Shown: positions 1 to 9,904 of the stretch, piece after piece | Layout of the letters: each line of letters starts with the position of its first letter | How positions within the stretch are numbered: the stretch's first letter is position 1 | Assembly: GCF_036711975.1 (NCBI RefSeq) | Contig: NC_091976.1 | Coordinates: forward strand, 2,108,001-2,172,000 | Length of the DNA: 64,000 nt | Direction of reading: 5' to 3' | Source: Onthophagus taurus | Lineage: Eukaryota > Arthropoda > Insecta > Coleoptera > Scarabaeidae | Program-made: the position numbers and the translations under genes | The notes under the pieces: model-generated | The model's input: the letters and a program-made list of their open reading frames with translations, nothing else | The model's database searches: none | What the model was told of the DNA's origin: nothing

Positions 1-2545
1 AAACGATAGATGGTACTAACATAAAATTAATATCTGTCTACAAACAGCCAAATAAACAACTAATAGAAAGCGACATAAGACTCATATTTAATACCGATAC
101 TCCAACACTCTTGATAGGCGATTTGAATTGTAAAAATACAATATGGGGATGCCGTGCTAGTAATCCAAATGGAATAAAACTCCAACAAATTTCAACAATA
201 AATGCATTACAGATAATACCACCTGAAGAATACACGTATTATCCGTATCAGCAAGAGCGACTACCAGATATAATTGATATTGTTATACAAAAAAATGTCA
301 GGAAACCTATTGCCCAACAAGTTCTAAGCGAATTAAACTCCGATCACGTACCAATAATCATATCGTTTCAGAGTTTTCCTAAAAACTTCGCACCACCGCC
401 AAAACTGATAAATGGCAAACCAATATGGGAAAAATTTCGAGAAACACTAGATCGAATGGCTAAAGCTCCAATTAACATCGATTGTAAGGAAGAAATAGAT
501 CAAACAATCTCCAATTATACAAACAACATTTGCGAAAGTGTAAAACTATCAACAATTCCTCATAAAAAACGAAATAACAAACCTTATCAAGCACTTACAC
601 CAGCTGCTATATCAGAACTAATAAAACAAAAAAACAGTTTGAGACGAGAATGGCATCGAACGCGGAACCGTGAAATTAAAAACAGAATGAACAACTTGGC
701 ACACCGAATTAAAAAAGAACTTGATGTTTTTCGAATTGAACGCTATCAACAACAAATTAAAACATATGGAAACAATGATCCTGGCATGTGGCGAACAACG
801 AAAAAGCTAATACAGCAAAAGCAAACTATAAGCCCTATCAAAGATGACCAAAATACGTTTTATTCAGATACTGAAAAATGCAATCTATTTAGCGAACATT
901 TAGAAAAAATTTTTCGTCCTCCTACTATAATTAAAAACACGCAAAGAATAAACATACTAAACTACATTGAAAATCATATGCCAATCGCTAGTGAAATTGA
1001 ACCAACATCACCTGATGAAATTAAAATCATAATCAAACGATTACCTAAAAAAAAAAGTCCAGGGTACGATTTGATCACTAACGAAATTTTAAAACAACTC
1101 AGCAATAAAATGTTAGTTTTTTTAACAACTCTATTTAATGGATGTCTGAGAATTGGGTATTTTCCAGATAAATGGAAACATGCCCAAATCGTAGTCTTTC
1201 CGAAGCCTGGAAAAAATCACAGTTGTATGGACGGTTATCGTCCTATTAGTTTACTAACAGTTCTATCAAAGATTTTAGAAAAGATCATCCAAAGCCGACT
1301 AAAAACAGAATTAGTGATAGAAAGGACTATTCCGTCATTTCAGTGTGGATTCAAAAATAACCATTCAACGTGTCATCAACTACTAAGACTTAGTGAAGCT
1401 ATTGAAAAGGGATTTGAAGCAAAGCAATACACAGCGGTAGCTTTCCTAGACTTCGCCCAAGCGTTCGATAAAGTTTGGTTAGAAGGCCTTAAATACAAAC
1501 TACTACACCTAAAACTACCATCATATTTAACAGCTATATTATTCTCATTTCTTGATAAACGAACGTTCCAAATCAAAATCAATAACGAATTATCAACAAT
1601 TAAATCTATAGAAGCCGGAGTACATCAAGCCAGCGTGTTGGCCCCCTTGCTATTTAATATATATGTGCACGATATACCAACCGTTTCAGGAATACTATCA
1701 ATGTTTGATGACGACACCGCTATTATCAGCCAGAGAAATAACATCATGGAAACAACTGACGCACTACAAAATGATATCAATATCGTATGCAGATGGGCCA
1801 ATAAATGGGGAATTATGGTAAATCCGGCTAAAACACAATTGAAGATGTTCACGTTAAGAAGATTCCGAGAGCTACCAGAAATATCAATTAACAATGAAGG
1901 TGTAGAATGGTCAACCGAGGCTGTTAAATATCTTGAAGTATATCTCGACACGAGGCTTCACTGGGGCTTTCATATCAACCGAAAACTCAATGAGGCAAAT
2001 GTACGGTTAAACCAACTTTATCCCCTCATAAATCGAAAATCCCAACTAAAAATAGAATGCACCCTCCTACTTTATAAATCATTGTTGAGATCGCTATTAA
2101 CATACGCCAGCTGTGTATGGTCAAATACCTCCAAAACCAATTTGCGGAAATTGCAGACTTTTCAAAATAAAGTTTTAAGGATTGCAACAAATGCACCGTG
2201 GTTCGTTAGAAATGACCAACTTCATAAAGAATTAAACATACCTACAGTGACAACTTTCATCAAACGGCTTAACGTGAAGTTCTTTGAAAACTTAAAAAAA
2301 CTGCGAAGGAGCAACACACTATAAGTTAGGGAAGAAAAACATCCATGTACGTCTTAAAAGAAAAATGCCACAAGACCAATTAACTAACGATGGAAGTAGC
2401 GAAGAGGAGACAAGTGAATAACCTCATACAGTATAATGAATAAAACACTAATTCTAAACTACAAATATTGTGCATAACATGTAATAAAATGTTGATCCAA
2501 TAAAAACTGTAATTAAAAAAAAAAATAAAAAAAAAAAAAACAATT
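1..2545 (+). mobile_element. Jockey-type LINE, 5' end outside window
   Basis: Non-LTR retrotransposon with its 3' end in the window. The ORF2 frame runs in from the left edge and stops at 2324. About 190 bases of 3' untranslated sequence follow, with a polyadenylation-like AATAAA near 2500 and an A-rich tail at about 2513-2540. That tail marks the 3' terminus in target-primed retrotransposition. The clade call rests on the reverse transcriptase motifs and the oligo-A tail. I see no second copy of this element in the window. Confidence 0.85.
3..2324 (+). CDS. LINE ORF2: endonuclease C-terminus plus reverse transcriptase
   Basis: The frame is open to the window edge, so the TTG at 111 is not the true start; residues reading YKQPNK lie upstream of it. 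The visible part has about 774 codons. The APE-type endonuclease shows IGDLNCKN and, near codon 120, the SDHVPI box. The reverse transcriptase follows, with YRPISLLTVLSKILEKII, FLDFAQAFDKVW and a GVPQGS-like box that reads GVHQASVL (from 1617). The catalytic box reads FDDD (1704-1715) where relatives have FADD. Both catalytic aspartates remain, but P-to-H, G-to-A and A-to-D changes in conserved boxes suggest decay despite the open frame. The C-terminal part (KYLEVYLDTRLHW and the LRIATNAPW region) is typical of Jockey ORF2 tails. Confidence 0.88.
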   Translation, partial: TIDGTNIKLISVYKQPNKQLIESDIRLIFNTDTPTLLIGDLNCKNTIWGCRASNPNGIKLQQISTINALQIIPPEEYTYYPYQQERLPDIIDIVIQKNVRKPIAQQVLSELNSDHVPIIISFQSFPKNFAPPPKLINGKPIWEKFRETLDRMAKAPINIDCKEEIDQTISNYTNNICESVKLSTIPHKKRNNKPYQALTPAAISELIKQKNSLRREWHRTRNREIKNRMNNLAHRIKKELDVFRIERYQQQIKTYGNNDPGMWRTTKKLIQQKQTISPIKDDQNTFYSDTEKCNLFSEHLEKIFRPPTIIKNTQRINILNYIENHMPIASEIEPTSPDEIKIIIKRLPKKKSPGYDLITNEILKQLSNKMLVFLTTLFNGCLRIGYFPDKWKHAQIVVFPKPGKNHSCMDGYRPISLLTVLSKILEKIIQSRLKTELVIERTIPSFQCGFKNNHSTCHQLLRLSEAIEKGFEAKQYTAVAFLDFAQAFDKVWLEGLKYKLLHLKLPSYLTAILFSFLDKRTFQIKINNELSTIKSIEAGVHQASVLAPLLFNIYVHDIPTVSGILSMFDDDTAIISQRNNIMETTDALQNDINIVCRWANKWGIMVNPAKTQLKMFTLRRFRELPEISINNEGVEWSTEAVKYLEVYLDTRLHWGFHINRKLNEANVRLNQLYPLINRKSQLKIECTLLLYKSLLRSLLTYASCVWSNTSKTNLRKLQTFQNKVLRIATNAPWFVRNDQLHKELNIPTVTTFIKRLNVKFFENLKKLRRSNTL

Positions 2546-3213
2546 AATTTTTATTTTCAATTATTTATTCAAATATTTCTATTACCTAAATGTTGGTTAA
2601 CACAAATTTTTTGCCAGTATTAGATCCTAACTCAACATTAACAATGTATTACAATAATATTAAACATTTTCGACCCAATTCCACAGGAATCAGATTTTTG
2701 GCCATATACAGGGTGGATCAGTTTTTAATCGGGAAGCTTTGCTAGGATGTAGTACTTGCCAAAATAACACAAGTTTTTTACATAAACATAGGGTCCCAAC
2801 TCTTTTGTTTTCGAGCTATGAGCTGTCAAAGTTGAGCCAAAAATTTACATTTTATCTTTTATTTCGACTATAAGTAAACCATAGAATTTGAATTTTTGTA
2901 TGTATGTACTACTGGCTGATACCTTATTTTCAACCATACCTTAAACTTCCCTAGTACCCTGTAAGGGGATGCAATTCACCATCCCCTTGATTTATTTTAT
3001 AAGAACTTTTGTATATTTTTGTATGTAATATTAACATAAAAAAATATGGGTAATAAGCACATATTTTCTTTAAGGAGGCGATTCGAACCTCTTGGGTTCA
3101 TAAAATTGATAAAAAATCGGTTTAATTTCGTCAGTCAATGATTAATATTTCAACAATATTCATGCATTTAATTTTACAACATTACTGAAGTCGTCACTTG
3201 ATTATATTGTATA
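2546..3213. other. Unassigned AT-rich spacer with one TIR-like fragment
   Basis: No coding frame is supported. At 2709 a CAGGGTGGATCAG start preceded by TATA resembles the ends of the TA-flanked foldback elements seen elsewhere in the window, but I find no matching opposite end. A GATTCGAACC string near 3073 looks like a tRNA B box in reverse; see the rejected list. Confidence 0.4.
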
Positions 3214-4374
3214 CAGGGTGTTTCGGTGACTCGGGGAATAAATTTAACCACATATACTTGAGTGAAAATGATGACGATTCATGTAAAAAAAAATAGTAAA
3301 AGTCTTCAAATTTTAAAGATACAGGCCATCAAAGTTAGGAAATTTTAACACATTTTTCCAAATATCTTAAACACTATTTACAGTAAAGCGCTGAAATTTG
3401 GTACAGTATAAACCAATGTCGTGTAAAATTGTTAGGCAATTTATGAGTTGGATCGGTCCGCGGGAACAATGCTTACCGGCTGTTTCTAAAGTTTGTTTGC
3501 TCAGAACTTTTTTATTCTTTCATAACCCTACATTTATTTTTGCAGTTTCTAATAGTAAATTTAGTTTAGAAACTTTTATTACTCTTAGATAATATTCATA
3601 AAAATCACCGTTTTCGTGTTAAATCCAAAAATGTTGGGTTCCGATTTCAATAGTGCTATTACTAAAAAAAAGAAATCTAAGTTTTTGAACACCCTTTAGT
3701 ATTTTTTATTACTTGTCTTGTTATTTTATGTACTTTTTTTATTATTCCTGTTAATGTTAATTTTTAATTTATTGTTTTTGAGTTCTTTTATTAAACCAAC
3801 TAAAACAAATAAAAAATGTGATTTAGCTAAATCTACACTTGGACATGTTGCATACATAATAGTTATGACAGCTCAGTTCGATTTTCACTTGTCATTGCTA
3901 ATTCAAATTATTTATTTATTTATTTTTTTTAGTGTTATTGAATTCGGAGCCTAACATTTTTGCATTTAATACGGAAACGGTGGTTTTTATCAATATTCTC
4001 TAAGAGTGATAAAAGTTTCTAAACTAAATTTACTATTAGAAAATGCAAAAATAAATGTAGGGTAATGATAGGATAAAAAAGTTCTGAGCAAACAAACTTT
4101 ATGAAAAGCCTGTATAGCATTGTTCCCGCGTACCGATCCAACTCAAAAATTGCCTAATGATTTTACGTGATGTTAGTTTACGCTGTACCAAATTTCAACG
4201 CTTTACCATAAATAGTGTTTAAGATATTTAGAAAAATGTGTTAAAATTTCCTAACTTTGATGGCCTGTATCTTTGCAATTTGAGGACTTTTACTAATTTT
4301 TTTACATGAATCGTCATCATTTTCACTCTAGTATATGTGGTTACATTTGTTCCCCGAGTCACCGAAACACCCTG
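3214..4374. mobile_element. Foldback DNA element, about 450-bp inverted arms, TA target duplication
   Basis: The element starts CAGGGTGTTTCGGTGACTCG and ends with the reverse complement of that string. It is flanked by TATA on both sides, so a TA (or TATA) duplication is likely. The arms pair imperfectly over about 3214-3665 and 3925-4374, leaving a spacer of about 260 bases. The arms share long stretches such as the region around CAACTTTGATGGCCTGTAT and the TTTAGTTTAGAAACTTTTA block. Short frames at 3398-3592 and 3718-3954 lie in the arms and spacer and have no recognisable product. TA flanks and CAGGG ends fit a mariner/Tc1-type non-autonomous element, but no transposase is present. A related single arm occurs near 31740-31805. 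Confidence 0.8.
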
Positions 4375-5265
4375 TATATGATGGTTTTTATTGTGAAATA
4401 GTTTTGTAAAAATTGTTATTCTAAGATGGTTTTTTTATTGTAAAATAAAATTAAAGTTGTTATTGATTTTTATTATTTTTTATAATGTAGAACCGTTTTT
4501 TTTGTGAATAAATAGTATTATTGTTATCTATGTCTATTACAAATTATTATTACTTTACTTTAGATTATTTATGTTCTTATATCTTGATAACAATTTGCTG
4601 TGTTATTTCTTACTTTCTCAGTGTTAATGTAATCACTAAAAATTAGGGCGGAAGGACTGTGATCAGCAACTCATTCATAATTGTCTACAAATCTTCTATC
4701 TGTTATATATATTTATTTACTCAGTAGTTAAAAGAGAAATTGGCCATGAACAAATGTTATTACCAACTCAAGATTAGTAATCAATTTATAATACGTTTTA
4801 TAACATTTTATTGGCAATTAATTATCTTTTATATTTATTTTTTTTTTAAATTTTTAATTAGTACCTAAAGCCATCTACAAAGTAATTGCCAAAGGTTTAC
4901 TTAGAAGTTTACTTTAATTTTGTAAGTTTCGAAATCATCTCACACACCCCTTTTTTAACCCATTCTCTCTTTTTGCAGTTTTTTAAAAATGGAATAATGT
5001 GTTATGTTGATTTTTGATAGAAAAGTGATTTCTTACCGATAAAACACGTGTGTAAAATTTCATAAACTTGTAGATCGGTACTTTTTTAGAAAGAGATATT
5101 CTTTGAAGAAGAGTTTTCTTGAAACCTTATACAACCTATTCTGTTGATATGTCCTTGATTCATTTAACGAAGCAACTTATAATTTTAACTCCTCAACATT
5201 GACGGTAATTATAACTATCTTTATCTAAAAAATCTGTAACTAACAACCTATCGATACTTCCAGTC
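4375..5265. other. No gene seen
   Basis: AT-rich sequence with homopolymer runs and no frame or repeat I can assign. Confidence 0.5.
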
Positions 5266-5269
5266 GTGC

Positions 5270-5298
5270 CCGATGAAGGAATAAGATAATTCCGAAAC
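5270..5298 (+). ncRNA. Hammerhead-like core motif, copy 1
   Basis: CCGATGA (5270-5276) is followed by a hairpin with pairing arms GGAAT and ATTCC, then GAAAC (5294-5298). AAATAAAATAAA lies about 20 bases downstream. The arrangement CUGANGA, stem, GAAA is the conserved hammerhead ribozyme core; here C replaces the U at the second position. Flanking stems I and III were not established. Hammerhead motifs are known from Penelope-like retroelements, and Penelope remains lie about 1 kb away. This is a candidate only. Confidence 0.35.
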
Positions 5299-5477
5299 AT
5301 GTCGCACCGAATTTAAAATAAAATAAACCATTTTCATCGTTAACCCAGAGTTTTATTAATATTCATCTTTTTCTTATCCCAAAAGAAAGCAAAACGTACC
5401 TTTTTTATTATTGTTATTTAATATTAGTAACAATATAATTATTAATACAAAGGATACAAATATCAATATTGTTATTC

Positions 5478-6165
5478 GGGAATTATTTAATGCTTTCTGA
5501 GAATGATCCATACGAATTAGAAATTCCTGGCGTGCAACCTTTTTTTTTCTTTTAGAAGCCAAAAATCACGTCTCGCTTTTACGATGTCCGGGATGAAGAT
5601 CTATCTTCAGGGTAAGTTTGGGAAAAATTATGTATCCGCAACTTTATTCGTACGAAGAAGTCGTTACAAAATTAGACGCTACACCACGTAAACTTTGATG
5701 GTTCCCACAATTTGGGAACTACGTGATGATTTTTGAGATTAGCTAGTGGCAGATGTTATTTTTTGGCCCCGTGGTCAAAAATTGTTCCCTTCCCCAAATT
5801 CCCTCATTGGCTCAGAAAATTATCGTAAAATATCCACCCCGTATTTTGGATTGGCCCAGGTGTCGAGGACATCCAAGTGATAGGAACGCCTCAAGAAGGT
5901 TTTAGCACCCCTCCAACACCCGAGGTTACTTAAGCGCTTGGTCTAAATCTTATTCTTAATCGTGAGCATAGCTTACAATCAGAGAGATTTTTGAATCAAA
6001 AGTTTATCAACGCTCCGTTAGACAATAACTTAGAATTCGCTTTAAGACCAACTCTAAGTTTCGTCGCATATCGAGAACTGTGACTTAGTTTTATTTGTGA
6101 ACATTCTTTGTACTTCGGGCATCCGTGTCGTGTCGGTTAATTGTGATTCAACTGAAATTCCGAGG
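5478..6165 (+). repeat. Dispersed repeat, LTR-like, copy 1 (matches 17775-18475)
   Basis: About 690 bases align in the same orientation with 17775-18475. Shared blocks include GGAATTATTTAATG, CCCTCATTGGCTCAGAAAAT, CACCCCTCCAACACCCGAGG and CTTCGGGCATCCGT. Length, dispersed state and lack of coding suggest a solo LTR, but I could not fix TG...CA ends or a target duplication. A stretch downstream of copy 2 resembles a primer-binding site. Confidence 0.55.
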
Positions 6166-6249
6166 AGCTACCAAAAGGATCCAGGTTTGCAATCCATCGA
6201 GGTGCCACTAAATCGAAATACAAGTTCTGAGTAAGTGTAGCAAGCAAGA

Positions 6250-6560
6250 TTTGCCTCCATGTGATGAAGGAATCCATGATTTTCATTTACAAGTCAAGAC
6301 ATCACGATTTATAGAAATGTTAAGGTCTAAGAAATTGATGGAGTTGTTTATTTCCATCTCGGTAGTAAATTCTAAATTTGAGATGTTATTAATAAGGTTT
6401 TGTAAAGCTATCAGTTTAGCTGAATTACCGTTAAAGATTATTAAAATGTCATCAATATACCTGCCGTAGAAAGCAACATTATTAATAAAAAAAGAGTTGT
6501 TTTCATTGAAGAAGCCTTGTTCAATAGAGTTAACATAAATATCGGCGATTAATGAGTTTT
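6250..6560 (-). pseudogene. Penelope-like reverse transcriptase, C-terminal palm fragment
   Basis: Reading the minus strand gives SLIADIYVNS, then the catalytic YGRYIDDILIIF, then INFLDLNISI. These are the late reverse transcriptase motifs of Penelope-like elements (Y.RYxDD followed by the FLDL box). A stop follows LTCK and the frame degrades. The upstream part of the domain lies at 7531-7810, separated by a palindromic segment, a MITE and an out-of-order piece. The copy is dead. Confidence 0.75.
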
Positions 6561-6612
6561 TTAAAAGTATTATTATATGAGGTGGTGTGGCTTTTATTAT
6601 TGCTTATGGCAT

Positions 6613-6735
6613 AATAGTTATTTATACTACAAGTGGGCTGGAAATATAATTACTGTACGACTGTGGAGAATTGCAGGACGAGGTCGTGTAATCACACGAG
6701 TACTGTAATTATGCACTAGCCCACGTGTGATATAC
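6613..6735. repeat. Near-palindromic 96-bp motif, copy 1
   Basis: The stretch 6627-6722 begins GTGGGCT and ends AGCCCAC, with a central ACGAGGTCGT palindrome and matching GTAATTAT arms. It can fold into one long imperfect hairpin. A related copy in reverse orientation lies at 8091-8190. Confidence 0.7.
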
Positions 6736-6739
6736 AGCA

Positions 6740-7118
6740 TTTTATCTACGACTGCTAAAAATTACTAAAAAATCAATTTCTTTAAAAAAGTCTATTTGAC
6801 ATTTATAAAAATATTTTGAAATGATTGTTGATAATTTTGAATTGTCAGTTTCAACAACATGTTTACTCATCTGGAATAAGTGTTTCGAAATGTAAAAATA
6901 TAACAATTAATGTTTATAATAAATAGTATTGTTTCTCTTTAAATAGGTAGCACTTTTTCTTTTGTATTGTTGCTCGTTTCAATAAATTAACTCTGTTCTG
7001 ACTGGGCTAAAAATGCGTTACGTAATGAAACCAGTGCGGTAATGAACTTCATTACGTAACTCAAATCACTCCAAATGAGTGTGGTAATGATGACTTATCC
7101 AAGCAGTCGTAGATAAAA
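6740..7118. mobile_element. MITE with TTTATCTACGACTGCT inverted ends
   Basis: TTTATCTACGACTGCT at 6741-6756 is matched in reverse complement at 7102-7117. The interior is non-coding and holds a short palindrome, GTTACGTAATGAA with its reverse complement, near 7018-7060. It lies inside degraded Penelope-like sequence. A target duplication is not clear. Confidence 0.6.
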
Positions 7119-7343
7119 GTTGTTTTCATTAAAAAATTTAAAAGTTTTATTGTTATAATCATGTTTGTTTAAAACAAAGAGGCCAGAATTGTTATCCCTA
7201 TAGGTAACAAAGAGATTATTTTGGGTAATTTTATCTTTCAAAAGTTTAAGTTCTTTCTTAATATTTCAATATAATAATTAATATTTTATTATAATAATAT
7301 TTTCAATTCTATGCCAATTTTCTTCGATGATGTTAACTGCATG
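7119..7343 (-). pseudogene. Penelope-like element, N-terminal piece
   Basis: Minus-strand translation gives AVNIIEENWHRIE next to the MITE boundary at 7343, then after AT-rich sequence NNLFVTYRDNNSGLFVLNKH and DYNNKTFKFFNENNF. The first string continues the FTNIPLN motif found beyond the MITE. The second resembles the early region of Penelope reverse transcriptases (usually ADKGN, then a KxDY string), which should precede the FTN box. Either two copies meet here or the copy is rearranged. Confidence 0.5.
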
Positions 7344-7530
7344 CACTGAGAGAAATAGATTGTACGAATCGTATTATAGAAAAAATATTATACATGCAGC
7401 AATTCATTGTATTATATTCATTATATTTATTGTACTGAATGCAATCTCGTCTCGCTGTCACTATTCGTAGTAAACGTATTATACCATATAGTATATTTTT
7501 AGTGCATAGTACAATCCATTTCTCTCAGTG
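7344..7530. mobile_element. 187-bp MITE (CACTGAGAG ends) inside a Penelope-like ORF
   Basis: The terminal inverted repeats run about 22 bases: CACTGAGAGAAATAGATTGT at the left and its near-exact complement ending CTCTCAGTG at the right. Removing the element together with one TG restores the Penelope reading frame LNHAVNII on the minus strand, so the target duplication is probably TG. The interior is AT-rich and non-coding. The 13513-14044 element shares the CACTGAGAGAAATA ends but not the interior. Confidence 0.8.
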
Positions 7531-7810
7531 TGGTTAAGTGGTATATTTGTAAATAATGATTGAACATCAAAGCTAATTACATCGTAATCACTGACATGTT
7601 CAAAACTTAAGTTGTTTAGTTTCTTTTTTAACTCAAAAGCGTTTTTTAGGTCAAAATCATTATTAAGCTTGAAATCGTTCAATGATTTGTTGAAACATTT
7701 CTGTAACGCGCAAGCAGGATCAGCCCTAGTTTCTGTATTTTGTCAATGAAACCATACTTCTCAAGTCGTTTTAGATAATCATTTTCCTTATTAATTAATG
7801 GTGGACATGG
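7531..7810 (-). pseudogene. Penelope-like reverse transcriptase, finger/palm fragment
   Basis: The minus strand reads DPCPPLINKENDYLKRLEKY, then a degraded stretch, then NDFKLNNDFDL and DVISFDVQSLFTNIPLN. The last string is the A-box of Penelope reverse transcriptases (consensus SxDVxxLFTNIP). The MITE at 7344 interrupts the next codons. No GIY-YIG nuclease part is associated with this copy. Confidence 0.8.
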
Positions 7811-8090
7811 ATCAACATGTGTGGCTCTATTAAAATTAAATTTTTATTATTAATGAGGAATTTTCTTAAATCACGAATGTCTTTATTGAGCATGTTGCGA
7901 AAACCAGCTAATTTTAGGTTATTTATAAACCTGTTTATTTATCTATACTATTTATTAACTAACTTACTTATTAACTTAAATGTTATGATTAACTTTATTT
8001 CAATAATTAGATATTTCGTTTATAATAGCACTTGATATGATTTTCAGATGATTCTAAAGTATTAAATATTTTACTATCTACTTGTGTGAT
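7811..8090. other. No gene seen
   Basis: AT-rich filler between the Penelope fragment and the second palindromic motif; possibly more degraded Penelope sequence near 7811-7900. Confidence 0.4.
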
Positions 8091-8190
8091 TACACGACTC
8101 GGTCTACGACCTCGTCGTGCAATTATCCACACTCGTACCGTAATTATGTTTCTAGCCCACTTGTAATATAAATAACTATTAAACAACTTT
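8091..8190. repeat. Palindromic motif, copy 2, reverse orientation
   Basis: GTGTGATTACACGAC, CGACCTCGTCGTGCAATTAT and CTAGCCCACTTGTA match the complement of 6613-6705, including the outer TATAAATAACTATT. With copy 1 it forms an inverted pair about 1.4 kb apart around the Penelope and MITE sequence. Confidence 0.65.
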
Positions 8191-8274
8191 ATTTATCATT
8201 ATTTATTTGACATTAACAAAACAAAAAATCAAAGATACTTGCGATAGTAATTATTTGTTATAAAACTATTGAGC

Positions 8275-8830
8275 TTATTTATTTACATTAATTATAATAT
8301 ATGTATTTGAGGAATGAGTAATATTGAAAGAAGGTGCGGAGTTTATAGCTAAATTAATATTTTGTTTGCTTATAGAACTAATCTGATTGAAATTTTCAGT
8401 TTGATAGTTACATATATGTAGTAGTCTCTTGTATCGAGTTCGATATTTTATGAGCTGTATCCGTTTTATTTTTAATTGACTCATCAATGTAGCTTTCCAC
8501 GACTGATGTGGATTTCCAAATTTCCAACCCCCGTGTCTCTTTAGTGTAGTTATGTCTCCACCTGCATCGACGAGTAAGGTTGCAGACGATCTGCGGAAAC
8601 TATGTCCAGAATATTTCTCGGGATTTGGCAATTTCAAAAACTCAGCTATTTGTCTTCCAATTTTATGAATTTGTTAATACCGATCCTTTGTGAAGTGCAC
8701 TTGCCATTTTGGTAATTCATAAAAAACGCCTGAGAAGTTACATATGCCGAACGGAGATCGATGTATTTTTTACAAATCGGGTAAACATTATCAGTAATAG
8801 TAAATTTTCTACTGATTTTTGTTTTCCTAT
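8275..8830 (-). pseudogene. Tyrosine recombinase (transposon-type) relic
   Basis: The minus strand encodes the C-terminal catalytic domain of a tyrosine recombinase. YSGHSFRRSSATLL carries the HxxR pair (His codon 8602-8604, Arg codon 8593-8595). ITTLKRHGGW follows. The frame then slips, and in the next frame VVESYIDESIKNK supplies the expected nucleophile tyrosine (codon 8489-8491). Upstream, another slip near 8680 separates YIDLRSAYVTSQAFF from IHKIGRQIAEFLKLPN. Such domains occur in Crypton and DIRS-type elements and related insect repeats; I cannot tell which. The relic has at least two frameshifts. The N-terminal DNA-binding half is not visible. Confidence 0.8.
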
Positions 8831-9904
8831 TATTTTCATGTTATACACTTCATTTGCCAGGCATGCATCTATTCCCATTATCATTGTAACTTCATAACAA
8901 AGAATAATATTTCATTAATATTATTTAAACAAGTTTTAATGTAGCTAATTTCTTACCTTCTTTGCAAGATATTTTTTATCACATGCTTTAATAAGAAAAT
9001 GTATTAGTTTTCTTCAAAGTGAACGCAGTTTTACATAATTTTCTATATTGACTCCTTGATTTATATTTAGCGTACTCATAAGCATAATTCCGTAAAATAT
9101 ACCAGTAACACTGACTCTAAAAATGAATTAACTTTCTTGGTCGCCCTCCAGTCCATAAAGGTGTTGTACACGGATCCGTAAAGATTTCGGGAAGTGATAT
9201 TTGCAGCTTATGTCATCTCCGGTGGAGTACACATTATCTCTTCCTCACTATCAATTTCCATTTTTTATGTATTTTTGGAAACTGCAGCACCGCGTCATTT
9301 TTCGATAGGACCAAGGTGCTAGCCAGAGCTGGAGGAATTATCTTCAAAGGATGACCAGAGAGGCAATAGAGAGAGAGAGAGAGAGAGATCCATCGACGTG
9401 GGAATAATACGAATAGAAGGGGCGGTTGGGGACTTAGCCGCACATGGAAAATGCTAGTTAACTCGACGAAGCCTTCTCCACACGGATTTGACAAGAACAA
9501 CTTAATTGATAATTAGTCAGAAATTAGTGTTAATAAATTATTAATTATTATTTCATGTATATTTTGTCAAACTTTTACTGATTTTGTCATTTTGAACTTG
9601 TTTCTGGAGAAGATTGCAACGCACGTCTTAATCCGAAAGTTCACAGTTCTAAAAAAAATAATTAATTAACATTAATTAGGCCTAGTGTTAGTTCTAGTGA
9701 TAGTAGTAGTTTTAGTCTAATTCTTTCTCTAATCCTGAGTCTTGCAATTGGGCTGGAGATTGGGTAAGACAAATCGGAAGTAGAGCCATGCCGTAAGCAT
9801 GTTATTTGCTGAGGGGAAGCTAACTCGAGACGAATTTCGATGAGTCGTGTGTGGAGAGTTATTCCCCAGAAATAAAAAAGTTATTGTAATTCAATGCACT
9901 TCAA
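8831..9904. other. No gene; (GA)n tract and an ACTAGAACTAG-type fragment
   Basis: A pure GA microsatellite lies at about 9369-9388. Near 9608-9650 a string resembles the 41319 hammerhead-like motif but has lost the core (CTGGAGA, CCGAAAG). At 9680-9722 CTAGTGTTAGTTCTAGTGAT belongs to the degenerate repeat better seen at 28255-28550 and 41360-41411. The minus-strand frame at 9234-9500 has no recognisable product. Confidence 0.5.

Noticed and set aside
3065-3095. Reverse tRNA B-box-like string GATTCGAACC
   Set aside because: No A box, cloverleaf or 3' terminator at the expected distance on the minus strand.
5374-5562. 62-codon minus-strand frame with a hydrophobic stretch
   Set aside because: Overlaps the edge of a dispersed non-coding repeat; low complexity explains it.
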